DNA of 64,000 bases from Cryptomeria japonica (lineage: Eukaryota > Streptophyta > Pinopsida > Cupressales > Cupressaceae), in assembly GCF_030272615.1 (NCBI RefSeq), contig NC_081405.1, positions 654,862,920 to 654,926,919 of the forward strand, given 5' to 3'. How positions within the stretch are numbered: position 1 is the first letter of the stretch; the number at the start of each line of letters is the position of its first letter. Shown piece after piece: positions 35,395-48,949 of the stretch. The position numbers were made by a program, and so were the translations under genes. The notes beneath the pieces are model-generated. The model was given only the letters and a program-made list of their open reading frames with translations, had not been told where the DNA came from and did no database searches.

Positions 35395-35600
35395 AAGTTC
35401 AATGTGTGAAGCCTAATTTGTGTTACAAGCTGATATGGGTTGGAAAAATGAGTTGTGTTACAACTTGATATGGGTGGGAAACTTGAGTTGTTTTATAAGT
35501 TTATGTGATTGTGGAGACTTGAGTTGTGTTACAAGTTTTGATATGGTTTTTGATAACTTGAGTTGTTTTACAAGTTGATATGAAATGATAGGATTTTGAA
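35395..35600 (+). repeat. Degenerate 40-60-bp tandem repeats in the PMD intron
   Basis: Around five copies of a unit built on TTGAGTTGTGTTACAAGTT-GATATGG with variable inserts (35418, 35452, 35482, 35518, 35560). Confidence 0.6.
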
Positions 35601-37738
35601 CTTGATGTAGATGAGCAAATTGTTTCATGTTGTTGATGTAAGTTTGATTTTGATAGCTTTGTTTTGATGTGGAAACTGATATTGGATTTGTTTGGCTTGT
35701 TGACAGGAGCGATTGGGTGTGGTGCAGTCACGAGAGAGATTTCCCAGACCGTGGACATTGATACTGCGGCTGTCGCAGGCTGACCTTGACATTATTGAGA
35801 GATGTGGGTTGACCTCTCTTTTGGATATGCCTCGGTTCACTGTGAACCGGGGGCTACTGACAGCACTTGTAGAGAGGTGGCATAGCGACACGAACACCTT
35901 CCATTTTTCCACTGGAGAGATGACAGTCACACCAGAGGACTGTTATAGGATCCTGTGCATTCGTGTAGTAGGTGCACTACTGCCATATGAGCAGTCAGAG
36001 GAGGGTGATACAGAGGCACTGCGCCGCATTTTCCATGATGATACAGTCTGCGGCTATGAGATCCCATGGCAAGAGTTCCCAGACCTGGATTACGCACCCT
36101 TGCCATCTGTACTAGCAGGGTTCATTGGTGGATTACTTTGTCCTGATCGCAAGTCAAAGAGATTCTTGGTGGGATGGGGGCTAGTTTTGGAGGAGATGGT
36201 CACACAGGGCCGGAGGTTTTCATGGGGGTTAGTTATGTTGGCCCATCTGTACAGGGGTCTACATGAGGTGGTATACCTCGGTTACAGTAGTGTGTTAGCT
36301 GGTGTGACATTATTACAGGTATGGTGTTGGGAGCACATTCCAGCGGCGAGGCTACTAGTAGACAGGGACAGGCTCGTGGGATGTGCATATGCATATGGAT
36401 ACAGGGGTCTAGTTGTCCAGCGTAAGCTAGGCAAACTAGAGCATTGGAGGAGAGTGCTGGATGATATAGATATGGTCACCTGGCGACCGTATATAGGATG
36501 CAAGGTGTGGGTAGAGGATGGGCTAGAGATGCCCTTTGTTTTCATGACTAGATATCTGATCGGGAGGACCCCGTTTGTGATTGAGAGGTTTGTGGTGACC
36601 CGAGTTTTGAGGCAGTTTGGGCGCCAGCAGGGTATTCCACAGGGAGCATGCCTATATGCACGGTGGCGGTAGGATGTAGCAGACTGGGGGCTGACCAATG
36701 ATAGTGTAGTGGTGGTGAAGGAGTTTGTTGGGTTGGTCAGGCAGATATGGGATTATGCCCCTGAGATTCAGGATGCGGGCATGATGGACGAGTTTGCCCG
36801 ATTATTTGCTGCGCGGGCGATGGCCAGGATATCTAATCCTGATGAGATGAGGCCAGCTTTTGATTCTGATGGGGAGGAGGGAGAGGGAGATGATGATGAT
36901 GATGGAGAGGATGGAGGAGATGGATGAGGGAGAGGAGCCAGAGGGAGGTGGGGAGGTAGAGCTAGGAGAGGAGATAGGGGTGTGGAGAGAGCGGTGAGAT
37001 AGGGGATGATAGATAGGGGGAGAGGTGGATTGGTTATTGGAGCCGGGGGAGAGGGGAGAGTGGGAGAGGTTCTCGAGGTGGTGGGAGGTGGTGATGAGGT
37101 GAGGCGACTGGCTCAGAGGAGGAGGATAGATGTGCTCCCACCTCCAGCACCGAGGATAGGCAGGGTTGGAGGAGTTGCCCCGGCACAGGTACCCCTATGG
37201 GTTCGGATCCTGACACATGTTGAGGATGCACAGATTCGGACCCTATAGGTGACTGTTCAGCAGCTGCAGGCACAGATTTTGACATATCAGCGGCAAATTT
37301 CACAGTTGACCACTGAGTGGGACACTGAGATAGAGTGGAGGGGGCGAGCGGAGGAGGTGGTGTCTAGCATGCAAAGAGCAGCAGTGGGTGGTCCTATGAG
37401 AGACACCCTGAGAGAGCTAGCATTGAGATCTCAGGAGGTAGAGTACTATTGGCAGCACTATGAGGCTGTGGTACCCAGGGACTGGCGAGTACAGAGCTTT
37501 ATGCAGTCAAGATCCAGTCGATCTCGAGATACTGGGTCGTGGTCAGAGAGCCAAGGTGTGACAGGGCCACTGAGATAGGACCCTCCTGGGGATCCAGGGG
37601 TGGGCGCATCTAGAGCTAGACCATCTCCGTCAAGGGATTGTCATACTTGAGAGACATGGTCTCTGTTGTATTTTTGATCATTGTTATTCTTTGTACTGGA
37701 CACAGTGTTGATACATTTTGTACATTTTGATCATTTTT

Positions 37739-37855
<117 letters not shown>

Positions 37856-37997
37856 GGCACCATTTCCTTTGATCATGTGATGTGTTTATATGGATGCATG
37901 TGATGTGGGTATTTTCTTCATGATGATGCAATGCTTAAATAGATGATATAATGTATGATGTAGGATGTATGCTTTTATGTGCTGTGAGATGTATGAT

Positions 37998-38094
37998 TTG
38001 ATATGCAACTAATTGTAAAATGATAGGAAAACATGTTAAATGATATGCAACTAATTGTAAAATGATATGCAACTAATTGTAAAATGAATTGCAA
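37998..38094. repeat. Short tandem repeat, unit about 22 bp
   Basis: Copies of GATATGCAACTAATTGTAAAAT at about 38000, 38042 and 38064 and a partial one at 38087 (GAATTGCAACTA), the first separated by a 20-bp insert. Such 3'-UTR minisatellites are common in plant LTR elements. Confidence 0.75.
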
Positions 38095-39046
38095 CTATTT
38101 TTTTTTTTGGTAGCATCCTCATTCTGTATTTGCCATCCGATATAGCCATTTGTTTGCTTTCTTTGTAGATATCATCATTGAGCATTGATTTGTTTAGGAT
38201 ATGTTGAAAATTTATACAAGCATAATGGTATAATTGAACCATAATGACCTGAGAAAAATTTACATGATATTTGATTTTGCAAGATAGCACAAGCATCAAG
38301 GTATAATTGAACCAGGACGACCTGAGTGCATATTGCGTAAACAGACAAGATTAGATCATTTGTATGCGTCAAGTGGAATCAGGCCTTTAGTGATATTCAA
38401 TGTATCATGTCTCGAGGCAAGTATTCACACAGTACAAGTGATCGCCTCCTAGACAGAAGACTAAGAAAATATTGGAGTTTCCCCATGATCTCTAGTTGTG
38501 AAGCATTTTAGTGAGAAAAGGGAGAAATCCAATAAGTCAAAAAAGTTCAAATTGCAAAACTAGTTAAGATGTTTATGTGATAATGCAACATCCAGTACTT
38601 CAGAAAATCATCCATCCTTGGTATGTTTGTGAATTATTTTGTTTTGCGATGAAGCATCGTTTTTGGTTTGTTGGATGTCAAGCTGTTGAGTTTTGCAAAT
38701 AGCCTTGATGTCTTGAATGTTTACCATTTTTAGATGATTGGAATGCCCCTAGCCGAGTGTGCCACTTGATGTGAATATGTACAGTGATTTCCAAGCCATG
38801 GTGGATTAGTGGTAAGAGGATATATATAGACAAACCAGGATAGTGACTACGCTAAGTATGTCCTGAATGGATATGTGCTAAGTGTCGGATGATGGCCGAT
38901 AGTGTTTGTACAGATAAAATGGTATGGATATAGATGGAGGAGCCATTATTTCACAAGAGCGCCTGTTTACCAGGTTTTCACCATTTGTTTTTATTGTACT
39001 TTGTTTTTTTTTTGTTTTTTTTGGCTTTTTCCTTGCACTAGGCTAC

Positions 39047-42000
39047 TTAAGTGTAATATTTTTTCAGATGGATGTTGTTAGTTGGTTCGTCGAGCACATC
39101 TCCTTCTGAATTTGTTAGCTGATAGGCACTTGATCCATAGACTGATATGATAACATAGGGACCCAACCAGTTAGGTTCAAATTTCCCTTTCTTTTCTCGA
39201 TCTTGCTGATTCCTTGGATTTTCTTTGAGGACTAGGTCACCAACCTTGAAGTTACGGGGGATGACTTTGTGATTGTAGCTCCTGCACATGCGTTGTTGAT
39301 ATGCTTTGAGATGAGTATAAGCATGTTGACATCTTTCATCTAATAGTTCAAGTTCTTGCAGTCGGTTAACTCGATACTCTTCATCTGGGATTAAGCCTTT
39401 CAAAGAGACTCTGAGAGATGGGATTTCTACCTCCAAGGGTAAAATGGCTTCTGATCCATACACCAATGAGTATGGTGTTGCTCCTGTAGGTGTGTGGATG
39501 CTGGTTCTGTATGCCCAAAGTGCTGGATTGAGTTGTACGTGCCAATCTTTGCCTGCATCATTCACTGTTTTCTTGAGGATTTTCAGTATTGTCTTGTTAG
39601 ACGCTTCCGCTTGACCATTTCCTTGCGGATAGTATGGTGTAGAGAACCTATGTTGGACTTTGAATTTTTCACATAGTTCTTGGACATCTTGATTCTTGAA
39701 GGGCCGTCCATTATCTGTAATGATTGAACTTGGAATACCATATCTGCAGATCAGATAATTGAGGATAAAAGAGGCAATTTGTTTCCCGGTCACTGTGGTC
39801 ATGGGAACTGCTTCTATCCACTTGGTAAAGTATTATGTTGCTGTTATAATGAACTTGTGTCCATTTGAAGATGAAGGATGAATTTTGCCTACTAAGTCCA
39901 ATCCCCACTAACAAAAGGGCCAGGATGTTGTAAATGGCTGCAGTTCTTGTGCTGGTGCATGTATCAAATTACCATGGATCTGGCATTTAGGACATTTCTC
40001 AGTGAAGTGATATGAGTCTTTCTTCATTATAGGCCAGTAGTATCCCATCCTTAGAAGCTTTTTAGTAAGAGTAGTGCCATTTGAATGTGTGCCACAAATA
40101 CCTTCATGAAGCTTGTGTAAAGCAGAATCAGAATCATTACGATCAAGGCAACGAAGAAGAGTACCATCGAGACCTCGACGATACAAAGTATTGGCGGTAA
40201 GGGTGTAACAGATAGCTTGTTGGATAAAGTTACATTTTTGGTTATGGGATTGGTCAATTGGTAAGATATTGTGCTTGAGGTAGTCGTATATTGGTCCATA
40301 TAACGGAGAATCTGAACTAGTCAAGGCATAGATAACCTGGGATTCAGAGTGGTCATAAGCGGGGGAGAATAATTGCTCTACCAGGAACTCGTAACGACTC
40401 TGTTGCTCTGGAATTTGTAATAGTGAAGCGATAGTAGCCATTGCATCGGCTGCTTTGTTGTTCAATCTTGGTATTTGTTTCAAGGTGATGTGCACAAAAT
40501 ACTGTTTGAAGTCATCCACCATTCACTTGTAGGGTAGTAGCTTGTCATCCTTTGTCTGATAGTCGTTGTTGATTTGATGGACTACTAGTTGTGATTCTCC
40601 ATAGACTTTTAACTATGTGATTTTCCATTCTACGGCCATTTTGATGCCTATAACTATCGCCTCATATTCAGCCACATTATTTGTGCATGGAAACATAAGT
40701 CTATATGACCTTGGTATAGTGTGTCCTTCAGGAGTAATGAACAAAATGCCAGCACCTGAACCATGTTGTGTATAGGAACCGTTAAAGTATAGGGTCCATT
40801 GTTTAGTAGAAAGAGCAAGAACATCCTTGTCTGGAAATTCAATCTCCATGGTGTGTTTACCTGGTAGCGGTGCTTCCACCAACTGATCTGCAATTGCTTG
40901 TCCCTTGATGGCTCTTCTTTCTGTGTATTGGATGTCAAATTCACTAAGAATCATGACCCATTTAGCCAATCAGCCTGTAAGAGCTGCCTTACTGAGTAGA
41001 TATTTGAGAGGATCAATTTTCGCAACTATCTTGATGGTGTGTGCTAGCATATAATGTCAGAATTTCTGAGATGCGAAAACCACTGTTAGGCAAGTTTTTT
41101 CAATGAATCTATAGTTGAGTTCATAGCCATTCAATGTCCTACTAATGTAATATATGGTGCGTTCCTTCCCTTGTTGATCTTCTTGTGCCAATAGTGCCCC
41201 CAGTGATATATCTATTGTTGAGATATATAAGATAAGAGGCTTTTCTGCGACTGGTGGTACCAGAACTGGTGGATTCATTAGGTACTGTTTGATTTGGTAA
41301 AAAGATTCTGCACACTTGGTCTCCCATTTGAATGGTACATTTTTGTGGAGTAAATGGTTAAATGGTAGACTTTTATCTACTAGCTGAGCGATGAATCGCC
41401 TGATTGATTGAAGTCGTCCTTGTAGAGATCTAAGTTGACTGATATTCTTTGGTGGTGGCATGTCCATAATGGCTTGTACCTTTGCTAGATCTACTTCAAT
41501 ACCTTTAGCTGAGACAATGTAGCCTAGTAACTTGCCTTATGTAACCCCGAAGACACACTTCTTAGGGTTGAGCCTAACTTGGAATTTTTCCAATCGATCA
41601 AAGATCTTTGTTAGGATGCTGAGATGTTCTACTCTAGTGAAGGATTTAGCAAGTAAATCATCCACATAGTCTTCCATAAATGTATGCATCATGTCATGGA
41701 ATATTGTGGTCATTGCTCTTTGATAAGTGGCCCTTGCATTCTTTAAGCCAAAAGGCATAACATTCCAACAGTACGTTCCCCAAGGATAGGTGAACGCAGT
41801 TTTATCTTGATCTTCTGGGGCTATTTTGATTTGATTATAGCCTGAGAAACCGTCCATTAGTGAGACCATTGCATGGCCTGTTGTAAGATCTACAATTATG
41901 TCAATACTGGGCAGAGGAAAGTCGTCCTTTGGACAAGCTTTGTTGACATCTCTGAAGTCAGTGCATATTCTGATGCTACCATCTGGTTTTTATACTGGAA

Positions 42001-45000
42001 CGATGTTGGAAATCCATTCTACATAGTCAATGGGTCGGATGAATCCAACGTCTAATAATTTCTTTAGTTCCATTTTGACCATGAGTGCCACTTGCAGATT
42101 CATCTTTCATAGCTTTTGCTTGACTAGTTTAACTCCTGAAGAGATGGACAAGTGATGCATGATTAAATGTGGAAACACTCCAGCCATATCAGCATATGAC
42201 CAAGCAAAGTTAATTTTCTTTTCTTTAAAGAAAATGATGAATGCTGATCTTTCTTCCTCTGTCAGAGATTCTGCAAGGTGTAGGTTTCTGACTGCTGCCA
42301 TGGTACTAATGTTGATTGATTGAGTGGGCTCAATCAATATGGGTGATCGCTCATGAAAGTGCTCAGGAAGAGTGTCAAGTCTCCCATCGTTAGGTGCCTT
42401 AAAAAGGTTTTCACCCTCAGATGCGTCCTTTATTTTTACTTTTTTGTGATCTAGAGCTGCCATTGACTAGTTTTTAGCATCAGATCCTTTATTTGGTTCA
42501 TTTTTGCGACTAAGAGACTTGGCACTCCCTAGTTTGTAGACATCATTATTTTGTTCACTGGTAGAGCCTGTCTCTTGATTTACGGTACATAGGTAATGGA
42601 TAATAGATTCATCATCTGGGAAAATTGGTATATCATGGATTTTAGGTTCATCCCAGTCGATGAGGTCAAGAAAGACAAGCGGTAAGGAATCATTAGGTGG
42701 ATCAAGTTCGGCTACTGTGAGTGTTAAGACAGAGTTTTCATCGTGATTGTTCTTGGTTTTAAAGAAGTTCAGGATTTCATCGAGGTCTTCAATGGTATTA
42801 TCTTCTACATAGACTTGTTCATAATGTTTCTATTCACTTTCCTTGGCGTCATAGATATTCTGCGGTCCAAATTCAAGAGGTCTATCTCTTGTGCTATGTT
42901 CTTCTTGAGAAAGAGATATAGAATCAATATCATTAGGGATATCTGTAGTAGCATTGGAGCAGGTACCCCATTCATATTCATTGGAATCAGTCTCTGAGGC
43001 ATCATCCCAGATTCTATTAGTGTTGTAAACTAGTATGTTGTATGGTGAAAACAAATCTTTGACGATAGATACCATTTTGATAGTTTTTGTTGATTTTGTG
43101 TCAGATCCGTCTTCTATTTTCTGTATTTGTTCATAGACTGTGCTTTTTCGGGGAGAAACAAAGGTATTTGGAGATGATTTTATTTGTTCTTGAGATATTG
43201 GTGTCTGAATATGAGCTACTGCTGCAGATATGGCCCTTTTATGTTTTTGAAGCTTTTCCTGATGTAACTTCTGATCCTGACATTCCTATGCCTTGCGGAT
43301 TGTTTCTGCTGATTCAAAGAGTGCTTCTTGCCAGGACTCTTCTTTGTACTTCGTCTTTACTTTCCATTGAGGTTTTTTAGTTAGGTGGGGTGGCCTTTTT
43401 AATAGGAAGGTGAGCTCATGACCCAATCCTGCTTTGTTTCTATTGGGTTGTGAAGGAAGATTTATAGGTTCAGTGACTCCTTCCTTGTGTTTCCCAATAG
43501 GTCCTTTACCATCATATCCCATTTGCTGCATGATTAAGTATCCTTTTCCATATATGTGTGTAGGTAGAACAATATCCAGAGCAGCTGCTCTATTATCTTC
43601 TTTCTCATCTTTGTACAACCAGCTAAGAATATCTTTGTCTTCTGATTCATGTGCCAGAGTGCCCAATTGGATGAAGGTACCATCAAATTTGGTGATGGGC
43701 TAAGTGACCAGATGTGTTGATGTAGTAGGCAATCCATGAGATCTAGGTGATGTTGGCAATTTGGCCAAACATAAAGGCTCCAAAGAGTATTCTCCCATAC
43801 CTCAGTCTTGGATTGGCATTTTCTGCTTGAAGTCTCCCCATAAGGAGTTGGATTTTGCTGGTTGTTGATCTGATGTTGAAGATCGCTGCTTTTCCCTATT
43901 ATGAGGAACCAAACTATCTTGGGCTGCCCCCATTGCATTGCAATGTTGAAATGGATTGTGATCAGTAGATATGGATACTTCTTGTCTGTCATAAGGAAAT
44001 TTTACACACTGGTGATATGTGGAAGGTACTGCTTGCATTTCATGTATCCAGGGTCGCCCTAATAAAATATTGTAGGTAAGGTCTATGTCCAAGACCTGAC
44101 ATACAGTATCCATTTGTATTGGTCCCACTTGAATGGGTAATATCACAGTTCCTTTAGAGGATCTTTCCTCATCATCATATGCCTTTATGGTAATTTTCTT
44201 GTAGGGATCAATAGATTCTTCTGAGAAGCCTAATGCACGGATAAGCTTTAAAGTACATATATTAAGTTCGGCTCCTCCATCTATTAGGACTCTTTTTACT
44301 CGGTGCTTGCAAACAATGACTTCGATATGGAGAGAAGTATTATGCGGATGGATTAATGAAACATTGTCATGTTCTGAGAAGGTAAGGTTATGAGGTCTAG
44401 TCATATGAGCAACCATGGCTTGAAATCTGTCTGTATCCAAATTTTGAGGTACATTAGTTTCCAATAGCACTTGTTCTAATATGTCTTTGTGCTTTGGTGA
44501 TAGTTTAAATAATTCCAGTACAGATATCTATGCTAGAGTTTTACGTAGTTGGCTGACCAAGTCATATTAGATTTTTGGTGTGGTAGTTGTAGGTGCAGTA
44601 TGTCCTTTCAAGACATATTTCTGAGTTCGGGTTGTTACATTGATAGATTCATGATTATGCTTATCTCTGATGGTGATGACATTTACTTGATGATCTTCAG
44701 CTGATATGTGATTTATGGTGTTGTTGTCGATATGGTTGATACGAGCTCCACGTGTATCGTTCGAGGTTGAAGCTCCATCTTTGTTGTAATTTGGAAGAGG
44801 ATTTTTAAAGGCTCCATGATCACCATTTGTTTTGAGACCATCTATTGTTAAGTCACCTCGATCAATCATATCTTGCACCACATGTTTTAACCTCATGCAA
44901 TCGTTCATCTGATGACCCTTGTTACGATGGTAATCACAATAGTGTGAATCATTCCACCAAGGCGGTTTGATTTGAGGTTCATAGTTGCTGATTGGAGACA

Positions 45001-46516
45001 AGAAAAGAATCTTGTGTGCCAAAAGTTCTCTGAATGCTGACTCTAGTGATTGCCCCAGTGGTGTGAAGATACGCTTTTGGAAATTGTTTGCATTGTTGCG
45101 TGAATTGTTGTTAGGTCCTGGATTCATGTTTTTGCTTTGAGTATCATTGGTGTTGTTTGTGTTGAGTTGTCCTTGATCGGTGTTTGGTGCATATGTGTTA
45201 GCATTTGGATTAGCATTTTTAGGATTTTTCATGTTTTGAGGATTTCCAGATAATGCGAGCACTGGTTGCTTAGATTTGGGATCATATGATTCATTGTTGC
45301 CTTCGTTTTTGTTTCGAGTCCAAAATCGAGATTTGTCAAGGTTGGTGTTGTTTTGGTTATTGTAGTTTGATGAGTTTGTTCCCTCCTTGTAAAATTTGAG
45401 TGTTCCCTTTTTGACACATGCTTCTTCTACTTGAATGCCATTCTCAATTAATTTAGCAAAAGATGGTATGCATTGAAGTTTTAGTCTGTAACTCATTTCA
45501 CTATTCAAGTTATCGATGAAGATTTCCATTTTCTCCTTCTCGGGAATATCTCAAGGATATCTGGATACCATACGTCGCCAGCGTTGAAGGAATACCATGA
45601 ATGTTTCATTGTTCTTTTGTTTGGTGTTGCAAACATCTAGCATGGTTATGGCATGTTGAATGTTGTAGGAACATTGGGTTATGAATTTGTTAACCAATTC
45701 ATCAAATGATCTAACAGGTGGCAAAATTTTGGATAACCATTCCATGGTTTGCCCTCCCAAGCTTCTAGGGAATAACCTCATCAAATAGGTGTCATCATGA
45801 GAAAATTCAAGGCTCAGTGTGCAAAATTCTCGAACATGATCTCGGGGATCATTTTTCCCATCATATTTATCAAATTTGGGAACGTCTGAGTTTGGAGGAA
45901 AAGGCACCATGTTCAATCTTCTATCAAATGGATAAGGACAGATTTCGTTTAAAGAGTACCGTACTGTTGTCCCTTGTTGCATATCCTGTATTTGCCTTTG
46001 CAACATTTGCATTTGTTGAGTAAGGGCTGCCAAAGGTATATGGTCTTGTCGAGGGAAAAGTTCTTCCCTTGTATTTTTTCTCAGTTGAAAAGGTGTGGTA
46101 AATGGTATATTTTGCTCTGGTGTTTCTAGTTTAGGTATACGCATTTCTGGTATGCATTGTTCTGGAATGTGTTGCTCAGGTATATGTTGTTCAAAGTTAT
46201 GGGTTTCTTCTTCTCTTTGTTGTTCTTGATATGTATATTGTCAAGATCCAATTTTAAAGATGTTTGGGTCTAAATCTTCGAGAAGTTTAACACCTTTACT
46301 TGTAAGCATGAGCAGATATTTTTCTTTGTCATTTTCCATGAGATTTTCTTCAAGCTTTTGGAATGAAGGGTTTTCTTGACATTCCCGAAGAAGTGCTTCA
46401 GTAATTTCAAGTTCTTCTAAGGGTGGAACCTCAAAAGGATTTGACAATCTTCAGTTCATACTAGACTCAGTGTGTGTCTCACTTTGTTTGTTTCTTTGAG
46501 AGCGAGTAATAGGCAT
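39047..46516 (-). pseudogene. gag-pol: Element 2 Gag-Pol polyprotein, one frame with many stops
   Basis: About 2,490 codons from ATG 46516 (MPITRSQ) to the stop at 39047, with all surviving segments in one frame, so no net indels, but more than a dozen in-frame stops. Order: Gag capsid-like domain (about 205-325), zinc-knuckle-like YCDYHRNKGHQMNDC (about 530), protease with DGGA (about 747; Tat proteases often have DGG rather than DSG) and LGRPWIHEM, a G-patch-like segment (GYDGKGPIGKH...AGLG, about 995-1035), RT (NFAWSYADMAG; MDGFSGYNQ; catalytic YVDD near 41660), gypsy RNase H (DISLGALLAQ), archaeal-type RNase H (40880-40530), integrase (ITDNGRPF, GQAEASNK) with WLGPYVI C-terminal motif. 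The aRNH first catalytic Asp is changed to Asn (YFNGS, 40781-40783). Stops such as those at 42107, 41057 and 40523 fall where the family has Arg, at 39908 where it has Gln. Confidence 0.92.
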
Positions 46517-47356
46517 TTTAGTAGAAACTTTCAATGATGAAAGGGACAAAAGTCTCGTTGATATGTTGTTTGGGGGTGGGTGGTTCTGGTTGAGATGTGT
46601 TATAAGTGATACACTCATCGGGCAAGAATGCTGGATTGATTCTTCCGCTGCAGTTTATGGTTTGATTAAAAGCAGATTTTTGACAGTATGCTCTTGTCTT
46701 CAAGGGTTCTTTGTCAAATTCGCTAGATTTGTTTTGGATATAACGTTTGACGTGATGAAAGAATATCCGATGAGATTTAAATAGTTGACGATTGATGTAT
46801 AAGAACTTGTTTCTTTTGATGAACTTGGAAAAATTAGATTGTTGTTTCTTCAACGTGATGTTACGATAAAGGTTCTTTCTTCTCAGAATATGAGGATTAG
46901 TCATGCATGAGTGATCAATGGTTTCCTTTGATTGGTTTGGATTCAGTTGATCTTGTTTGAAAAATTTCAAATCTTACTCTATCAGAGTGAAGGTTTAGAT
47001 GCCCCTTCACGACAAAGCATGTCAAATGATATAGATAGAAGCTTCCCGATATGGAAACTTGATTTGACAATTTGAAAATTTTTAAACAAGGGTTTTGAGA
47101 TTAAAAACCGTAAGATGGTAAAGGATTCTGTTGATACTGATGATGAAGTTTCCAGATTATGATAAGAGAGACATCTTTTATTGCGCGATTAGTTTAGGAT
47201 TTTACAACTTTTGTTTTGACACAAATTAGCTCAAGAAATAGTCTTAACGGTTTGTTTTTGCTATTCTTGTTTGATGAAAATGATGCTGATGAAAAAAAGT
47301 TTCTGAAAATTTTAAAATTCCTCCCGGTTTTGCCCTCTGTTTTTCTGTTTTTGATC

Positions 47357-47730
47357 ATGCGCTAGAACATAGACCACATGCGCTACTGAAATGCCTCTAT
47401 GCGCTAAAATAATAACCACACGCGCTAGGCTGCCCCCAGACACGCGCTAAAGTTTTGACTATTTTGAAATTGTTTTCTAGCTATTTGAAAAAGATATGCA
47501 CTATTTTGGGCCTGTTACGCGCTAACTGTTAAACTTTATGCGCTAATGTTTGGATTCCACGCGCTAAGCTGTTGCTTCCACGCGCTAGAATGTTTTTCTG
47601 ATGTGCTAAATGTTTCAACAATGATTTGACCTGGGATAAAACGCTGCTGTTTGGAACCAACGCGCTAACTGGATGTTTGGATGTGCCAATAGAAGTACCT
47701 TACGTGCTAAGAGGTTGCTCTTATGCGCTA
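47357..47730 (-). repeat. Leader array A of TAGCGC(A/G)T in element 2
   Basis: Written on the plus strand as A(T/C)GCGCTA; about 11 exact copies plus variants ATGTGCTA and ACGTGCTA. On the gag-pol RNA (minus strand) it reads TAGCGC(A/G)T, upstream of gag. Confidence 0.85.
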
Positions 47731-48949
47731 ATCTGCCCTGATTTTTCCTTTGTTTGATTTTTTTTTGTGAGTTTTAAATTTTTGTTGTGAATTTTTCAAG
47801 TTTGATGGATGATTTTCTGAAGTAATAAATGCAAGCATGACAGAAAAAGTACAACCATTTTGCCTAATCTAACAAAAAGTGTATGTTCTGCGAGGATGTG
47901 TTCAAATCCCCAATGTTTTAACAGGTTTGGATACAGATAATACACTTCAAAAAGAGTCTTTAGTCAAGGGTCATAAATAACATCATAGCCCACTAGTCTC
48001 GATACTCCGTCAGCTCAAATAGCCGTGTCACCCCCTAGAAGGCGCCCATTTTTTTGCCTTTTGCCAGAAATTAACCCAAAGTGAATCGCTTCACAGTTGA
48101 GTAGTTATCTTGGGAGATATATGGTGAGTAATCTTGGGGGTGGATTCTTCCCCACCCTTGCATTATGATGTTATAAATGTCTGGTTATTGACTTGGTTCA
48201 AAGCTTCTATTTCTATGGTTCGTAATCAGGCTTCTCGTTCGGCCGTCAGTGATAAACTCCCTCAGGAGGCTTCCCAACCTTTAGAACAAAGGCTTTACGT
48301 ATCTCAAGGATACTGGGCGAAGGCTAATCGCTGCGCGCAACTGTTGAAAATGACTTTCATCACTTTCCACGTTTGATTATAGTGGGTTGGAATTCTTGGC
48401 GTTAAAGTCGTTCCCCACTTAAGTCGTTCCCTTCACACCGGTCATAAACAGCTTTAAGAGTTGATTTCAACTCTTCGGGAAGGCAGGCCTGCTAAAGGTT
48501 TTATTGCTTGAAGTACAGAAAGCTATAAGAGTGGTTTGGATTTTTGATCACCCAGTTAAGGGGAGAGCATATTCCTTCAACTTTCGAGACAAAGCAATCA
48601 AGTTGGTTCTTTTTAGCCTTTCAATTAAGTGATTTGCTAAAATCTATGTGGAGATATTGCTCCATGAAAACATGGTGTTCTTTTTATCCTTTTAAGGCAA
48701 TGATTTTCTGATCTATGAACAAGGAATTAGTCAACAAAGCAAAATTTTCGATCTTGGTGGTCAACAAAAGAAATCAATAAAAGCAAATTTCCCGCTCCCC
48801 CCTGCAAGAAATTGTCAGTGTCATGCAAAATTTCATTCAAATAGTTAGAAACTCTAGATTTTGGTGGACTTCTACAAGTCTAGATTTTATTTAGGTTACA
48901 ATTGTAATTTTCTTGCTCACTGTCTGTGATGCACTATAGAAAAGACTGT

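Larger units (their letters stand above)
34670..35706 (+). other. Predicted intron 1 of the PMD gene
   Basis: GT donor (GTAAGT) and AG acceptor in phase 0; 1,037 bp. It holds the TAGCGC(A/G)T array (34749-35216) and then about five degenerate copies of a 40-60-bp unit around GAGTTGTGTTACAAGTTGATATG (35400-35600). Confidence 0.65.
34595..37578 (+). pseudogene. Plant mobile domain (PMD) protein gene, antisense within element 2
   Basis: Predicted exon 1 is 34595-34669 (25 codons from ATG, basic, starting MPIPYSRHRF), with donor CCA|GTAAGTC. The acceptor TTGTTGACAG|GAG at 35706/35707 restores the same frame. Exon 2 is open to 36669 and encodes the PMD: DxPRFTVNRGLLTALVERWH, TFHFSTGEMTVTPEDCYRIL, GRRFSWGLVMLAHLYRGLHE, LLQVWCWEHIP, all typical of MAIN/MAIL1-type proteins. 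The frame continues past TAG 36670, TGA 36925, TAG 37000 and TAG 37246 to 37578 with an Asp/Glu-rich run, an Arg-Gly-rich part and a coiled coil (QQLQAQILTYQRQISQL). The extra stops look like later damage. PMD proteins act in the nucleus in silencing and genome integrity in Arabidopsis and also occur in transposons; the role here is inferred only. Confidence 0.8.

Noticed and set aside
46518-46970. 150-codon minus-strand frame just before gag of element 2
   Set aside because: It is out of frame with gag, very rich in Asn/Lys/Ile/Phe as AT-rich DNA gives, and overlaps the real gag start at 46516.
48134-48376. 80-codon plus-strand frame in the element 2 leader
   Set aside because: No domain, no neighbouring promoter, and the region is better read as noncoding leader of the minus-strand transcript.
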